Shown here: piece by piece, positions 62,300 through 64,000 of the stretch
Layout: every line of letters begins with the position of its first letter
Position numbering within the stretch: position 1 is the stretch's first letter
From: Catenibacterium mitsuokai
Lineage (GTDB): Bacteria; Bacillota_I; Bacilli_A; Erysipelotrichales; Coprobacillaceae
Direction of reading: 5' to 3'
DNA: 64,000 bases
Assembly: GCF_025148785.1 (NCBI RefSeq)
Contig: NZ_CP102271.1
Span: 1,211,569-1,275,568, forward strand
The notes under the pieces: generated by a model
What the model was told of the DNA's origin: nothing
Seen by the model: the letters and a program-made list of their open reading frames with translations, nothing else
Database searches by the model: none
Position numbers and translations under genes: made by a program

Positions 62300-64000
62300 A
62301 AACCTGTTCAAGCAGGACAAGGAGAAATTTGTTGTGCCGAAGTCGGTGCAGGCGGTTATCCCCATTAAGACAATCTGGGAGGACGGCATTTTCCTTGTGG
62401 GCAAGAACAAGTATGCAAAGACCTTTAAGTTTGAGGATATAAACTATGCCGTGGCAAGCCGTGAGGACAAGGAAGCGATGTTCCTTGAGTATTCGGAGCT
62501 TCTCAATGCCCTCGACAGCGGTGCGACCACGAAAATCACTATCAACAACCGCCGCTTGAATAAGGCGGACTTTGAGCAGACCATTTTAATCCCTATGGCG
62601 GAGGACGGTTTGGATAAGTACCGCACAGAATACAACAAAATGCTCCTTGATAAAGCGACAGGAGCTAATTCTATCGTGCAGGATAAGTATGTGACCATAT
62701 CCGTCTGCAAGAAGAATATCGAAGAAGCACGACACTACTTTGCCCGTGTGGGAGCTGACCTTATCGGGCATTTCTCAAGGCTCGGCTCAAAATCCACCGA
62801 GCTTGACGCAGAAGAAAAGCTCCGTATCTTCCACGATTTCTACCGCACAGGCGAGGAAACGGCATTCTGCTTTGATATGGTGCAGAGTATGAAAAAAGGT
62901 CACGATTTCAAGGACTATATCTGCCCCGATACCTTTGAGTTTGAAAAGGACTATTTCAGAATCGGCAACCGATACGGGCGTGTGATTTTCCTCAGAGAAT
63001 ATGCTGCCTATATCAAGGACAGTATGGTAGCCGAGCTTTGCGAGCTGAACAGAAATATGATGTTGTCCGTGGATGTCGTTCCCGTTCCCACAGATGAAGC
63101 GGTGCGTGAGGTGGAAAACCGTCTTTTAGGTGTGGAAACTAACATCACGAACTGGCAGAGAAAGCAAAACCAGAACAATAACTTTTCGGCGGTCATCCCT
63201 TATGACCTTGAACAGCAGCGGAAAGAAAGCAAGGAGTTTTTAGATGACCTGACCACCCGTGACCAGAGAATGATGTTTGCGGTGCTGACAATGGTGCATA
63301 CGGCGGAAACTAAGGAACAGCTTGACAATGACACCGAAGCCCTGCTTACTACGGCAAGAAAGCACCTCTGTCAGTTTGCGGTGCTGAAATATCAGCAGAT
63401 GGACGCACTCAATACAGCCCTGCCATTTGGTGTGCGAAAGATAGATGCTCTGCGTACCCTTACTACGGAAAGCCTTGCGGTGTTTATCCCGTTCCGTGTG
63501 CAGGAAATCTATCACGAAAACGGCGTGTATTACGGACAGAATGTAATCAGCAAAAATATGATTATCGCCAACCGCCGCCACCTGTTGAACGGCAATTCCT
63601 TTATCCTCGGCGTGTCTGGTGCAGGCAAGTCCTTTACGGCGAAAGAGGAAATGACGAATATCATTCTCACAGACCCTAACGCTGATGTGATTATTATAGA
63701 CCCAGAGCGAGAATATTCGCCCCTTGTGAAAGCGATGCAGGGCGAGGTCATTCACATCTCTGCCACAAGTGAAAACCATATCAACGCTATGGATATGAAC
63801 TCCGATTACGGCGACGGTGCAAACCCCGTTATCCTCAAATCGGAGTTTATTTTATCCCTCTGCGAGCAGCTCATCGGCGGTAGCACTCTGGGGGCAAAGC
63901 AAAAGTCTATCATTGACCGCTGTACGGCGAGCGTGTACCGCTACTATCAGCAGGGCAATTATCAGGGAACGCCGCCCACCTTGCAGGACTTCCGTGAGGA
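62283..64000 (+). CDS. virB4: VirB4-type T4SS ATPase (partial, runs off the window)
   Basis: The ATPase that powers assembly of the conjugation channel. 572 codons are visible and open to the last base. An N-terminal TraC-like domain is followed by Walker A LGVSGAGKSFTAKEE (residues about 443-457) and Walker B VIIIDPEREY (about 469-478). ATG 62283 overlaps the PrgI-like gene by 17 bases, with AAGGAGG eight bases upstream. About 200 more residues are expected beyond the window. Confidence 0.9.
   Translation, partial: MIKTLRNLFKQDKEKFVVPKSVQAVIPIKTIWEDGIFLVGKNKYAKTFKFEDINYAVASREDKEAMFLEYSELLNALDSGATTKITINNRRLNKADFEQTILIPMAEDGLDKYRTEYNKMLLDKATGANSIVQDKYVTISVCKKNIEEARHYFARVGADLIGHFSRLGSKSTELDAEEKLRIFHDFYRTGEETAFCFDMVQSMKKGHDFKDYICPDTFEFEKDYFRIGNRYGRVIFLREYAAYIKDSMVAELCELNRNMMLSVDVVPVPTDEAVREVENRLLGVETNITNWQRKQNQNNNFSAVIPYDLEQQRKESKEFLDDLTTRDQRMMFAVLTMVHTAETKEQLDNDTEALLTTARKHLCQFAVLKYQQMDALNTALPFGVRKIDALRTLTTESLAVFIPFRVQEIYHENGVYYGQNVISKNMIIANRRHLLNGNSFILGVSGAGKSFTAKEEMTNIILTDPNADVIIIDPEREYSPLVKAMQGEVIHISATSENHINAMDMNSDYGDGANPVILKSEFILSLCEQLIGGSTLGAKQKSIIDRCTASVYRYYQQGNYQGTPPTLQDFRE

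Larger units (their letters stand above)
26941..64000. mobile_element. Integrative conjugative element, left part (Tn1549/CTn-like gene set)
   Basis: From the rlmD junction to the window end the genes are those of a Firmicute ICE: parA/parB, adhesin, methylase-helicase, Toprim protein, MobC, MOBP relaxase, PcfB, VirD4, Maff2, VirB6, PrgI and VirB4. GC content is clearly above that of the chromosome. The integrase, excisionase and right end lie beyond 64,000. A Tn4451-like element and an AT-rich insertion are nested within it. Confidence 0.85.

Overview
The window joins a low-GC Firmicute chromosome (about 1-26,940) to the left part of a much more GC-rich integrative conjugative element (ICE, about 26,940 to beyond 64,000). 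The AT-rich coding, AGGAGG-type ribosome sites, T-box control, phasin-like/AarF pair and gene content suggest a gut Erysipelotrichales-like bacterium. That placement is inference, as no rRNA or marker phylogeny is available here.

Chromosomal part. sbcDC (DNA end processing) and a DUF1292 gene come first. A lone, short tubulin/FtsZ-superfamily protein follows, then a self-cleaving S24 repressor diverging from a Y-family DNA polymerase and a YolD-like partner, with shared GGTGCA boxes over both -35 elements. Next are a candidate Panacea-type toxin-antitoxin pair, a GH13 glucosidase, tex, a convergent AarF kinase/phasin-like pair, murI, a YoaP-like acetyltransferase, a PDZ-less HtrA protease, a zinc-ribbon membrane protein and a D-2-hydroxyacid dehydrogenase. 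A tryptophan T-box leader controls a three-gene ABC transporter (trpXYZ type). Then come an RpiR/SIS regulator, a ParB-fold protein, an RsuA-type pseudouridine synthase, a small Smr protein, pepD and rlmD.

ICE. The element enters the last codons of rlmD just after the final catalytic residue and supplies a new C-terminal extension of about 110 residues. Rightwards it carries parA/parB, a 1381-residue thioester/CnaB-repeat wall-anchored adhesin, a string of small conserved ICE genes, a giant methylase-helicase gene, a Toprim protein, a DpnD/PcfM-like protein, MobC, a MOBP-type relaxase, a PcfB-like protein, the VirD4 coupling ATPase, a Maff2-type small membrane protein, VirB6-, PrgI/VirB3- and VirB4-like proteins. 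VirB4 is cut by the window end. The ICE integrase and right end lie outside.

Nested element. A Tn4451/TnpX-type mobilizable transposon (about 42,658-50,594; tnpX, tnpV, cargo, AAA ATPase, MobV relaxase, tnpW) sits in the methylase-helicase gene. Its cargo is a three-gene type II restriction-modification system: controller-like HTH, C5 methyltransferase and PD-(D/E)XK nuclease. Removing exactly one GAGGG-to-GAGGG unit restores the host reading frame, and circularisation would create a TTGACA-17 bp-TATACT promoter firing into tnpX. The same helicase gene has a separate one-base frameshift in a C5 run, and a second tnpV-like gene is overprinted in another frame of its linker. A further AT-rich membrane-protein gene is bounded by 17-bp direct repeats downstream. 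The strongest candidates for something little described are the circular-joint promoter with restriction-modification cargo, the overprinted tnpV, the 36-bp inverted repeats around the cargo, and the Panacea pair.
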